This document shows positions 18,146 to 26,049 of a stretch of 64,000 bases of DNA, one piece after another (the stretch's first letter is position 1; every line of letters starts with the position of its first letter). The translations under genes were made by a program, and so were the position numbers. Below the pieces are notes generated by a model. The model was not told the DNA's origin and did no database searches. It was given only the letters and a program-made list of their open reading frames with translations. Source of the DNA: Bacteroidia bacterium (GTDB taxonomy: Bacteria > Bacteroidota > Bacteroidia > B-17B0 > Aurantibacillaceae); contig JAIOZA010000007.1 of assembly GCA_021740825.1 (NCBI GenBank), forward strand, positions 44,530-108,529, read 5' to 3'.

Positions 18146-20491
18146 ATGACACGTACCTTTTACACTTTTTGCTTAATATTAATTTCTTTTTTTAGTTTTT
18201 CACAAAGCGCAACAATTAGAGGTATTGTATATAATAAAGATAATGGAGAACCTGTTGCTTTTTCTAATGTATACCTCAAGGGTACAACAATTGGTGCATC
18301 TACTGATTTGAATGGTTTTTTTTCAATTAATAAAGTTTCACCTGGAGCTTTTACTCTTTTAGTCACTAATTTAGAATTTGATACTATTTCCGAATATATA
18401 ACAATTAAAGCAGGCGAAATTATTACCAAAAAATTCTATTGTTCAAAAGGTGGCGTAATGCTTAATGCAGTTGATGTAACTGCTGAGCAGTTAGAAAAAA
18501 TTGAAACGCCAAATGTAGGTGTGCAAAAAATAGATCCTGTTGCAATTAATAAACTACCAAGTGTTGGTGAGCCTGATTTAGCTCAGTATCTGCAAGTTTT
18601 ACCAGGAGTCGTTTTTACCGGAGATCAGGGAGGGCAATTGTATATCAGAGGAGGATTACCAATTCAAAACAAAGTTCTATTAGATGGAATGGTCATTTAT
18701 AATCCATTTCACTCTATTGGTCTATTTTCAGTATTTGATAATGATATTATGAGAAGTGCTGATGTATTTAGTGCTGGTTTTGGCGCTGAGTATGGTGGAA
18801 GAACTTCATCAATTATGGATATCACTACACGAGATGGTAATAAAAAACATTTATCTGGTAAAGTTTCAGGATCGACGTTTGGAGCGAAATTAACTTTAGA
18901 AGGTCCGTTAAAAAAATTAAAAGAAGATGGAAAAGGAAGTTCATCATTTTTATTATCAGGCAAGACATCTTATCTACCGCAAACTTCAAAAACCTTATAT
19001 CCTTATGCAAATAGAAATAATGATGATGGCTTGCCATTTTACTATACCGACCTTTATGGAAAAGTTTCATTTAATGGTGGTAACGGTAGTAAAGTAAATT
19101 TGTTTGGATATAATTTTACTGACAAAGTAGTTTATAAAGATCTAGCAAAATTTAATTGGACTTCGTTTGGTGGTGGAAGTAATTTTATTTTAATTCCTCA
19201 AAACTCTACATTATTAATTGAAGGAAATTTTGCTTATTCTCAGTATAAAATTAATTATGAAGGTTCCACTGAAACGGATAAAAAATCTAGTTCTGTTGGT
19301 GGATTTAATGGTGGATTTAATTTTTTAAAATATTTTGGACGTAATGAATTGAAATACGGATTTGAATTGGTAGGAACAAATACTAATTACGAAATTCAAA
19401 CCCCAACTTTATCTAAAATAGGGTATGCTAAAAACTCTTTAGAATTAGGTGCTCACATGAAATTTAGATGGTTAGATAAAAAGAAATGGATAGTTTTAGA
19501 GCCAAGCTTCCGTTTGCAATATTATGCTTCATTTAATGATCTTTCTCCTGAACCACGTTTACAAGGAAAAATAAATTTTACACGTAAAATTCGTTTCAAA
19601 TTTGCAGGTGGTTTATATAGCCAAAGTTTAATGAGTGCTAGTTCAGATAGAGATGTTGTAAATTTATTTTATGGTTTTATAAATGGCCCTGAAAATTTAC
19701 CTGCAGAATATAAAAATCAAAAGAATGAAACTGTGGCAACAAAAGGAGTAATTCAAAAAGCAAATCATATTGTAGGTGGTTTTGAAATTGATGTTTTTAA
19801 AAACCTAGAAATTCAAATTGAAGGATATCAAAAGTATTTTACTCAAATGGCAAGTGTAAATAGAGATAAATTATTTGATGACATACCTGAAAATGCTGAT
19901 AAACTTGATGCTAATAAAAAAGATTTTATTATGGAGCAGGGCAGGGCGCAAGGATTAGATTTCACTGCTAAGTACGAAAAAAAACGTTTTTATTTTTGGG
20001 CAGTATATTCCCTAACATTCAATAAAAGATATACCGGTAACACAGCTAGTGGAGATGTGTTTGAATATGCACCAGTGTTTGATAGAAGGCATAATGTTAA
20101 TTTAGTTGGAACATATACATTTGGAAAAAAACGTAATTTAGATTTAAGCATTCGTTGGAATTATGGTTCTGGTTTTCCATTTACTCCAACTCAAGGATAT
20201 TATCCACAGATTGATTTTGGAAATAACTTTAATTACAATTATACAACTTCTAATGCGAATTTAGGTTATGTACCTGGCGATTATAATTCTCGTCGTTTAC
20301 CTGATTATCATCGCATGGACATTAGTTTAAAATGGTTATATAACATCAGTGAAAAAACAAAACTTGAAGTAAATGTTGGTGCTACCAATTTATATAATCG
20401 TGAAAATATATTTTATTACGACCGCGTTAGAAATAAAAGGGTAAATCAATTACCAATTTTACCAAATGTAAATATTAGTTTTAAATTTTAA
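18146..20491 (+). CDS. TonB-dependent outer membrane receptor with N-terminal carboxypeptidase-regulatory-like domain
   Basis: I choose ATG 18146, which starts the signal peptide MTRTFYTFCLILISFFSFSQS; the open frame extends 21 bases further to a TTG that overlaps a promoter box. Residues about 22-110 form a CarboxypepD_reg-like beta-sandwich (ATIRGIVYNKDNGEPVAFSNVYLKG). The plug domain follows (VGEPDLAQYLQVLPGV, LYIRGGLPIQNKVLLDGMVIYN), then a 22-strand-type barrel ending in NVNISFKF. TonB and ExbBD energise uptake through such receptors. There is no SusD-like partner, so a polysaccharide utilisation role is unlikely and the ligand is unknown. A cobalamin adenosyltransferase gene follows after 10 bases, which makes a corrinoid link conceivable but unproven. 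Confidence 0.88.
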   Translation: MTRTFYTFCLILISFFSFSQSATIRGIVYNKDNGEPVAFSNVYLKGTTIGASTDLNGFFSINKVSPGAFTLLVTNLEFDTISEYITIKAGEIITKKFYCSKGGVMLNAVDVTAEQLEKIETPNVGVQKIDPVAINKLPSVGEPDLAQYLQVLPGVVFTGDQGGQLYIRGGLPIQNKVLLDGMVIYNPFHSIGLFSVFDNDIMRSADVFSAGFGAEYGGRTSSIMDITTRDGNKKHLSGKVSGSTFGAKLTLEGPLKKLKEDGKGSSSFLLSGKTSYLPQTSKTLYPYANRNNDDGLPFYYTDLYGKVSFNGGNGSKVNLFGYNFTDKVVYKDLAKFNWTSFGGGSNFILIPQNSTLLIEGNFAYSQYKINYEGSTETDKKSSSVGGFNGGFNFLKYFGRNELKYGFELVGTNTNYEIQTPTLSKIGYAKNSLELGAHMKFRWLDKKKWIVLEPSFRLQYYASFNDLSPEPRLQGKINFTRKIRFKFAGGLYSQSLMSASSDRDVVNLFYGFINGPENLPAEYKNQKNETVATKGVIQKANHIVGGFEIDVFKNLEIQIEGYQKYFTQMASVNRDKLFDDIPENADKLDANKKDFIMEQGRAQGLDFTAKYEKKRFYFWAVYSLTFNKRYTGNTASGDVFEYAPVFDRRHNVNLVGTYTFGKKRNLDLSIRWNYGSGFPFTPTQGYYPQIDFGNNFNYNYTTSNANLGYVPGDYNSRRLPDYHRMDISLKWLYNISEKTKLEVNVGATNLYNRENIFYYDRVRNKRVNQLPILPNVNISFKF

Positions 20492-20501
20492 TAAACGACA
20501 A

Positions 20502-21056
20502 TTGGCTTTCAAAATATATACAAAAACAGGTGATAAAGGACAAACATCTTTGATTGGTGGGACTCGTATTCCTAAATTTGACATTCGAATAGAAGCTTAT
20601 GGAACTATTGATGAATTAAATTCAAATATTGGACTTGTGAGAGACCAAGAAATTGATGAACATTCCAAAAATATTTTAATCGAAATTCAAGACCGATTAT
20701 TTACTATAGGTTCATTGCTAGCTGCAGATCCCGAAAAAAATAAAATGGTTTTACCGCAAATTTTAGAATCGGATATCGAGTTATTAGAAAAAGAAATTGA
20801 TGATATGAATGAACAGTTGCCTGAAATGAAGTCTTTTGTGCTTCCAGGAGGTCATTCCACAATTTCATTTTGTCATTTAGCTAGGTGTGTTTGTCGCAGA
20901 GCTGAGCGCTGTGTTTTAAGATTAAATGAGGTGCAGCCTGTAAATGAATTAATTTATAAATACTTAAATCGTTTATCTGATTATCTTTTTGTTTTATCTA
21001 GAAAATTTACACAAGATTTAAAGGCTACCGAAACACCTTGGAAACCTAGGTTATAA
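20502..21056 (+). CDS. PduO-type cob(I)alamin (cob(I)yrinic acid a,c-diamide) adenosyltransferase
   Basis: This enzyme transfers the adenosyl group of ATP to reduced cobalamin to make the coenzyme B12 form. The 184-residue length and the motif YTKTGDKGQTSLIGGTRIPK (ATP-binding N-terminus), YGTIDELNSNIG, and the C-terminal CRRAERCVL...LNRLSDYLFVLSR are diagnostic of the PduO/EutT-like family. The start is TTG at 20502, because no ATG or GTG lies between the previous stop and the conserved N-terminus. It overlaps the next gene by one base (TAATG). Other B12-dependent genes such as mutases are not in the window. Confidence 0.93.
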   Translation: MAFKIYTKTGDKGQTSLIGGTRIPKFDIRIEAYGTIDELNSNIGLVRDQEIDEHSKNILIEIQDRLFTIGSLLAADPEKNKMVLPQILESDIELLEKEIDDMNEQLPEMKSFVLPGGHSTISFCHLARCVCRRAERCVLRLNEVQPVNELIYKYLNRLSDYLFVLSRKFTQDLKATETPWKPRL

Positions 21057-21466
21057 TGCGGTCACCAATTGAAATAGTAAATAGTATGATTGGCAAAGAC
21101 TATTTTAGCCAATGGTTAGGTATTGAAGTATTAGAAATTAAGCAAGGTTTTTGTAAACTACAAATGACTATTCGTGAAGATATGTTGAATGGTTTTGGAA
21201 TTGCCCATGGTGAAATTACTTTTTCTTTTGCAGATAGTGCGTTGGCTTTTGCTTCCAATTCTTATGGTCAAAAATCAGTATCAATTGAAACCTCAATTTC
21301 TCATACCGTTTCATTGATAGAAAATGATACTATCATTGCAGAGTGTTTTGAAGAACACTGTTCTAATAAAATAGGAGTTTATACTGTAAAAATATATAAG
21401 TCTTTAGATTTAGCTGTTGTTGCATTATTTAAAGGCACAGTTTATCGAACTTCAAAGATTTGGTAA
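21056..21466 (+). CDS. paaI: PaaI-type hotdog-fold acyl-CoA thioesterase
   Basis: A 136-residue single hotdog domain. The block NGFGIAHGEITFSFADSALAFASNSYG aligns with the PaaI active-site helix (usually AHGG...ADTAFAYACNS), with Asp in the catalytic position (about D62) and HGE in place of the common HGG. PaaI hydrolyses phenylacetyl-CoA derivatives, but no other phenylacetate genes are present, so the native substrate may differ. The start overlaps the adenosyltransferase stop, indicating translational coupling. The symbol reflects family resemblance only. Confidence 0.8.
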   Translation: MRSPIEIVNSMIGKDYFSQWLGIEVLEIKQGFCKLQMTIREDMLNGFGIAHGEITFSFADSALAFASNSYGQKSVSIETSISHTVSLIENDTIIAECFEEHCSNKIGVYTVKIYKSLDLAVVALFKGTVYRTSKIW

Positions 21467-21531
21467 ACACCATCTTTAAGTTATTTAGCTCTAGTACAGG
21501 TAGTTGAAATTAATTTTATTGAAAATATAAT

Positions 21532-21562
21532 TTTGCTATCAAATAAAATAGTTCTATATTTG
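21532..21562 (+). promoter_or_regulatory. Promoter of rplS (-33 TTTG, -7 TATATTTG)
   Basis: TTTG at 21532-21535 and TATATTTG at 21555-21562 are separated by 19 bases, an almost ideal Bacteroidota housekeeping promoter. Transcription would begin around 21568, giving a leader of about 67 bases before rplS. Confidence 0.75.
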
Positions 21563-21568
21563 TATTCC

Positions 21569-21635
21569 ACTTTTTAGCCTCTGGTTGCACGGTGCATCGA
21601 ATGCCAAAAATGATAAATATTTTAAATAAGAAACA
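21569..21635 (+). promoter_or_regulatory. Structured 5' leader of rplS, possible L19 autoregulatory element
   Basis: The leader contains the GC-richer core CTGGTTGCACGGTGCATCG (21581-21599), followed by AATGCC, in an otherwise AT-rich region. It offers competing short stems: TGCA/TGCA (21586-21596) and GCAT/ATGC (21594-21604), plus GG...CC closing pairs. Ribosomal protein leaders that bind their own product are common, and as I recall an L19 leader motif has been described in flavobacteria. The core is seen directly; the autoregulatory role is inferred. Confidence 0.45.
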
Positions 21636-22001
21636 ATGAGTTTACTATTAGATTACGTAAAAAAACAATTAGCAACAGAAGTTGCTCATCCAAATTTTAA
21701 AGCTGGTGATACTATTACAGTTCACTACAAAATTAAAGAAGGTGAAAAAGAGCGTATTCAGCAGTTTTCAGGTGTTGTTATTCAGCGTAAAAACGAACCT
21801 TCAACAGCATCATTTACAGTTCGTAAAATTTCTAACGGAGTAGGTGTAGAGCGTATTTTTCCTGTATCGTCTCCATTTATTGATAAAATAGAATTAAATA
21901 AAGTTGGTATTGTTCGTAGAGCAAAAATCTACTATATCCGTACTCGTACTGGAAAAGCAGCTCGTATTCGCGAAAAATTACAAAAGAAAGCGGTTATTTA
22001 G
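21636..22001 (+). CDS. rplS: 50S ribosomal protein L19
   Basis: L19 sits at the 30S-50S interface. The 121-residue sequence has the family blocks [49 protein letters not shown], and [15 protein letters not shown]. The start ATG is preceded by a clear promoter and a structured leader. In many bacteria rplS follows trmD and rimM, but here it is a single-gene unit, convergent with gldH only 8 bases away. Confidence 0.97.
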   Translation: MSLLLDYVKKQLATEVAHPNFKAGDTITVHYKIKEGEKERIQQFSGVVIQRKNEPSTASFTVRKISNGVGVERIFPVSSPFIDKIELNKVGIVRRAKIYYIRTRTGKAARIREKLQKKAVI

Positions 22002-22009
22002 CATTATAC

Positions 22010-22495
22010 CTACTTATTTTTTTCGATTGTTAGCCCAAAATCCATAATCAATGGTAATGGATTAAGACGCATACCTTGTTGAAAACTAAACGTGTATTTG
22101 CCGGTTTGTGGAAATATTAAATTTTGTTTTAATGGTATTTTATTGTCCCAAATATCGCCAGTACCATCTCCTTGCCACTCTCCTTTTTTGTTAGCTAAAA
22201 TACACTCCAAAGTATCAATAGTAACTTTTCCACTTGGATTAGTGGTTGTTAAAAACACAAACAAATTACTAAAAGGATAAGAATCAGCATGTCTAACATT
22301 TAAAAAAACATTGTAGTATACCTTGTTATCTGTTACATCAACTGTAAAGTTCAATTTATTTTTTTCATCCCATCCTTCTTCTGGCAGTTTAGTAATTTGA
22401 CTAGTTAATACATTGCTATTGCAAGAAACAAATGCGCTGCTCAATAACACTAAACTTAAGAATACAAAAAAATTACGCTGAAGGTGAATCATCAT
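22010..22495 (-). CDS. gldH: Gliding motility lipoprotein GldH
   Basis: I start the gene at ATG 22495 (an adjacent ATG at 22492 is equally possible); the open frame continues upstream only as an overlap with ricT. The product of about 160 residues has a lipoprotein signal peptide with lipobox FVSC. The conserved GldH core includes YYNVFLNVRHADSYPFSNL, DTLECILANKKGEWQGDG, IWDNKIPLKQ, and a C-terminal FSFQQGMR...IMDFGL. GldH is an outer-membrane-associated lipoprotein needed for gliding and connected with type IX secretion in Flavobacterium. The 23-base overlap with the end of ricT indicates coupled translation; the ricT-gldH pairing is typical of Bacteroidota. Confidence 0.9.
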   Translation of the reverse strand: MMIHLQRNFFVFLSLVLLSSAFVSCNSNVLTSQITKLPEEGWDEKNKLNFTVDVTDNKVYYNVFLNVRHADSYPFSNLFVFLTTTNPSGKVTIDTLECILANKKGEWQGDGTGDIWDNKIPLKQNLIFPQTGKYTFSFQQGMRLNPLPLIMDFGLTIEKNK

Positions 22496-23978
22496 TTTTA
22501 GGTTTTGGTTTATGGTTATGAACTGGTTTTTTATGTTGCGGCTTTTCCTTATTTGTTGTTGCATTGTTATCCGATGCATTTTGGTGTTTCGGTGGACCTT
22601 GGTTTGGATGCTTTGCTTTATTTTGATTAGGATTCTGCGGTTTATTTTGGTTTGGATTTGGCTTGTTTTGATTTGGATTTTGTGGTCTATTTTGATTTGG
22701 ATTAGCTGCTTTTTGTTGGTTAGGGTTAACAGACTTTTTTTGATTTGGATTTTTATGTTGCGGAACTTTTGTTATTGTTTCGCTAGGTTCAGAAGTATTT
22801 ATAGCAGCAGGCTTATTAGCGTGTTGTGGTTTTCGGTTATTTTTTGATTTGTTATTGTGTTTTTTTCGATCATCAAATCGTGTTAACGAATCCTGTCCAA
22901 CTACATTTTCATAATCAGGTAGTTTTGCTAATTCTATTTCTTTAAATTGTTTTGGTTCTAATAAATCTGCCGGTTTTATATTATCAGCATTTAATTTAAA
23001 AATCTCTTTAGTACGTGCAATCGTTAATGGTACAAATACATCCGGTTCGCTTGTATAACTCCACCAAATAATACGTTTAAAAATATCTGTTTTTTGATGA
23101 AAAGCAAAACCTTTTTCAGTTGCTAAACGTCTGTTATCAATTTCCGGAAATTCTTTTAATGCATCTAAGTAACTATCTAATTCATAGTTTAAACAACATT
23201 TTAATTTACCGCATTGTCCCGCTAATTTTAAAGGGTTTAAAGATAATTGTTGGTAACGAGCTGCAGACGTTGAAACTGTTCTAAAATCATTTAACCACGT
23301 TGAACAACATAATTCTCTTCCGCATGAACCAATAGCTCCAAGTCTTGCCGCTTCTTGTCTTGCACCAATTTGGCGCATTTCAATTCGCACTTTAAATGTA
23401 TCGGCCATTACCTTAATCAGTTCTCTAAAATCAACCCTACCATCAGCTGTGTAATAAAATACCGCTTTGCTTTTATCTCCTTGGTATTCAACATCGCTAA
23501 TTTTCATTTGCAAGCCCAATTTTAAAGCTAGCGTTCTTGATTTAAACATCGATTCAACTTCTAATGCTTGCGCTTCTTTCCATTTATCAATATCTTGTTG
23601 TTTGGCTTTACGGTATACTTTTTTTATTTCTTCGCTGGCATAATTAATATTCTTCTTTTTTAATTGAAGTCTTACTAACTCACCCGTAATAGAAACCACG
23701 CCAATATCATGACCAGGAGATGCTTCTGTTGCAACAATGTCACCAACATTTAAGGTTAAATTATTGACGTTTCTGTAAAATTCCTTTCTAGAGTTTTTAA
23801 ATCTGATTTCAACCACATCGCATTGCGCTTGCCCATCGGGTAAACTCATATTTCCCAACCAATCAAACACATTTAATTTATTACAACCTCCGCCGGTTCC
23901 ACACGAACCGTTATTATTACAACCAGCGGGGATTCCGCCATTTTTATCATCTCCAGTAGAGCATGTGCCACAAGCCAT
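22473..23978 (-). CDS. ricT: RicT/PSP1-domain protein with cysteine-rich N-terminus and Asn-Pro-Asn-Gln repeat tail
   Basis: The PSP1 core (about residues 45-330) carries GAIGSCGRELCCSTW and QCGKLKCCLNYE, the cysteine pairs that hold iron-sulfur clusters in B. subtilis RicT (YaaT). In Bacillus RicT works with RicA and RicF in RNA maturation and development; the Bacteroidota role is not established. The first 35 residues hold five more cysteines (C3, C6, C20, C26, C32) in Gly-rich sequence. The last 110 residues are low-complexity, with about eight NPNQ units among basic residues, looking like a disordered and possibly RNA-binding tail. The protein is 501 residues, longer than the roughly 270 of Firmicute homologues. 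The gene overlaps gldH. Confidence 0.85.
   Translation of the reverse strand: MACGTCSTGDDKNGGIPAGCNNNGSCGTGGGCNKLNVFDWLGNMSLPDGQAQCDVVEIRFKNSRKEFYRNVNNLTLNVGDIVATEASPGHDIGVVSITGELVRLQLKKKNINYASEEIKKVYRKAKQQDIDKWKEAQALEVESMFKSRTLALKLGLQMKISDVEYQGDKSKAVFYYTADGRVDFRELIKVMADTFKVRIEMRQIGARQEAARLGAIGSCGRELCCSTWLNDFRTVSTSAARYQQLSLNPLKLAGQCGKLKCCLNYELDSYLDALKEFPEIDNRRLATEKGFAFHQKTDIFKRIIWWSYTSEPDVFVPLTIARTKEIFKLNADNIKPADLLEPKQFKEIELAKLPDYENVVGQDSLTRFDDRKKHNNKSKNNRKPQHANKPAAINTSEPSETITKVPQHKNPNQKKSVNPNQQKAANPNQNRPQNPNQNKPNPNQNKPQNPNQNKAKHPNQGPPKHQNASDNNATTNKEKPQHKKPVHNHKPKPKNDDSPSA
22593..22760 (-). repeat. In-gene tandem repeat encoding the NPNQ tail of the RicT homologue
   Basis: On the plus strand the unit TTTTGATTTGGATT recurs with small changes, corresponding to coding units of Asn-Pro-Asn-Gln plus 2-4 variable residues. 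About eight units are seen. Such tracts can vary in length by slippage. Confidence 0.7.
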
Positions 23979-24170
23979 ATTATATATATTTAGTCAAATT
24001 CACTTCCCTAGATTACATGGTAGGTATAAATGAATTAGAGAACATTATTATTTATTTAAAAAAAGAGCTGCATAAATATACTTAAATATTTTTAAACATA
24101 TTTTAGCTCTTTAAACTTTTATAAACGACTCCTGTTTTATATTTATCTTTACACAATCTAAAAAAATAGT

Positions 24171-24929
24171 ATGATCGCATTAATTACAGGAGCAACATCG
24201 GGCATTGGAAAATCAACTGCATTTGAATTTGCTAAACACGGTTATAATTTAATAATTACCGGACGCAGACAAGATAGATTAACTGATTTAAAAAACAACT
24301 TAATAAATCAATTTTCAATTAAAGTCCTTGATTTGTGCTTTGATGTGAGAGATTCGAAACAAGTTGAATCTGTGTTAAGCAATTTACCTCTTGAATTTAA
24401 AAACATTGATGTATTAGTTAATAATGCAGGATTAGCCGCTGGTTTAGCAAGCATTCAGGATGGCAAATTAAATCATTGGGAACAAATGATAGATACTAAT
24501 ATTAAAGGATTGTTATATGTTTCAAAACAGATTGCAGCTATTATGATTCAAAACAAAAAAGGACATATTATAAATGTGGGGTCAATTGCAGGCAAAGAAG
24601 TTTATGCAAACGGAAATGTGTATTGCGCAACCAAACATGCTGTTGACGCGCTCAATAAAGGCATGCGCATTGATTTATTACCGCATGGCATCAAAGTATC
24701 CTCTGTAAATCCGGGAATGGTAGAAACCGAATTTAGTATTATACGTTTTGATGGGGATGAAGAACGTGCAAAAAAAGTGTATGAAAACATTGTTCCATTA
24801 AAACCTGAAGATATTGCCGAAACTATTTATTGGATGGCATCCCGACCTGCACATGTAAACATTAACGATATTATTATTATGCCAACTATACAAGCTAACG
24901 CTACAACTTTAAAACTAAAAAACACATAA
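24171..24929 (+). CDS. Short-chain dehydrogenase/reductase of the YdfG type
   Basis: A 252-residue classical SDR. The cofactor motif is TGATSGIG (residues 6-13), NNAG lies near residue 85, and the catalytic Ser sits in VGSIAG and Tyr-Lys in YCATK. The specificity region VNPGMVETEFS, and VPLKPEDIAETIYWMASRPAHVNIN near the end, closely match the YdfG group of NADP-dependent 3-hydroxy acid dehydrogenases (L-allo-threonine, serine, 3-hydroxypropionate). The Arg-rich GRRQDR after the second beta-strand favours NADPH. A -7-like box TATCTTTA (24144-24151) lies 19 bases before the ATG. It is convergent with the YqeY gene. Confidence 0.85.
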   Translation: MIALITGATSGIGKSTAFEFAKHGYNLIITGRRQDRLTDLKNNLINQFSIKVLDLCFDVRDSKQVESVLSNLPLEFKNIDVLVNNAGLAAGLASIQDGKLNHWEQMIDTNIKGLLYVSKQIAAIMIQNKKGHIINVGSIAGKEVYANGNVYCATKHAVDALNKGMRIDLLPHGIKVSSVNPGMVETEFSIIRFDGDEERAKKVYENIVPLKPEDIAETIYWMASRPAHVNINDIIIMPTIQANATTLKLKNT

Positions 24930-24956
24930 CTATTAAAAGTAATTACAAACAAAAAG

Positions 24957-25397
24957 TTACCCTAATAGTTCCTTTACAAGTTGGGATACTAGTTTGCCAT
25001 CGGCTCTTCCTGCAATTACTTTATTAGCAGCGCCCATAACTTTACCCATATCTGCAGATGTCGTGGAGCCTAGTTCTGTGATAGTATTTTTAATAATAGT
25101 TTTTAGTTCCTCTTCAGATAGCTGCTTTGGCAAATATTCCTCCATAACCAAAGCTTGCGATAATTCATCTTCAGCCAAATCTGCTCTATTTTGTTGAAGA
25201 TAAATTTCTGCAGTTTCCTTACGTTTTTTATATTCTTTTTGGATAGCCTTTGATGCACTTTCTTCTGTTAATCCTTCCGGAGAAGTTTTTAATAATAAGA
25301 TTGCCGCTTTTATTGCTCTTACAGCCTCTAATCGTTTTGCATTTTTTGCTAACATTGACGCTTTTACATCTGCATTAATTTTCTCTTCTATTCCCAT
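24957..25397 (-). CDS. GatB/YqeY domain protein
   Basis: A 146-residue all-helical protein with the YqeY layout. The N-terminal half begins IEEKINADVKASMLAKNAKRLEAVRAIKAAI, and the C-terminal half resembles the tRNA-binding tail of GatB (MGKVMGAANKVIAGRADGKLVSQLVKELLG). Stand-alone YqeY proteins are widespread; they may help mischarged tRNA amidation, but this is not proven. A minus-strand -7-like box TATCTTTA (25417-25424) lies 19 bases before the ATG. The gene is divergent from tag. Confidence 0.88.
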   Translation of the reverse strand: MGIEEKINADVKASMLAKNAKRLEAVRAIKAAILLLKTSPEGLTEESASKAIQKEYKKRKETAEIYLQQNRADLAEDELSQALVMEEYLPKQLSEEELKTIIKNTITELGSTTSADMGKVMGAANKVIAGRADGKLVSQLVKELLG

Positions 25398-25455
25398 AAT
25401 ATGTTTAATTTTAGCATAAAGATAATTTTTGTTTTTAAAACCTTAAAACTATTTT

Positions 25456-26013
25456 ATGAACTGCACCTGGCCGGCTAAGGATAATCAAATGTTGCATTAC
25501 CATGATACTGAATGGGGAGTGCCAATACATGAGGATAAAAAACATTTTGAATTTTTGATATTAGATTGTTTTCAAGCAGGACTAACTTGGAAGACTATTT
25601 TACACCGTCGAAAGCATTTTAAAAAAGCATTTTCAAATTTTGATGTAAAAAAAGTAGCTAAATTCGATGAAAATAAAGTGGTAGACCTGATGCAGAATGA
25701 AGGCATTATTAGAAATAAATTAAAAATTAAAGGAACAATCCAAAACGCGAAATTTTTTATAGATATTCAAAAGGAATTTGGCTCATTTGACAAGTATATT
25801 TGGCAATTTGTCAATAACAAAACAATCGTCACAAAAGTTAAGCAATCTTCTGAAATTAGAGCCACTAGTGCTGAATCTGATGCCATGAGTTTAGCTTTAA
25901 AAAAACGAGGTTTTAAATTTACAGGTTCAACTATTTGTTACGCCTATATGCAAGCTGCAGGAATGGTAAATGATCATTTGATAACTTGCAGTAGATTTAA
26001 AGAATTAATTTAG
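25456..26013 (+). CDS. tag: DNA-3-methyladenine glycosylase I
   Basis: Tag removes 3-methyladenine from alkylated DNA in base excision repair. The 185-residue protein has the N-terminus MNCTWPAKDNQMLHYHDTEWG, LDCFQAGLTWKTIL, and the C-terminal KFTGSTICYAYMQAAGMVNDH. The family's zinc ligands are all present (C3, H16, H174, C178). The gene is followed by nif3-like (36 bases) and a zinc-ribbon gene (3 bases), a likely operon. Confidence 0.95.
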   Translation: MNCTWPAKDNQMLHYHDTEWGVPIHEDKKHFEFLILDCFQAGLTWKTILHRRKHFKKAFSNFDVKKVAKFDENKVVDLMQNEGIIRNKLKIKGTIQNAKFFIDIQKEFGSFDKYIWQFVNNKTIVTKVKQSSEIRATSAESDAMSLALKKRGFKFTGSTICYAYMQAAGMVNDHLITCSRFKELI

Positions 26014-26049
26014 ATATAAAAAAAATTATAATTGTAAAAAAACATTAGA

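Noticed and set aside
22593..22760. Repeats in the ricT tail as a CRISPR-like or mobile array
   Set aside because: They are coding, in frame, short and lack spacers.
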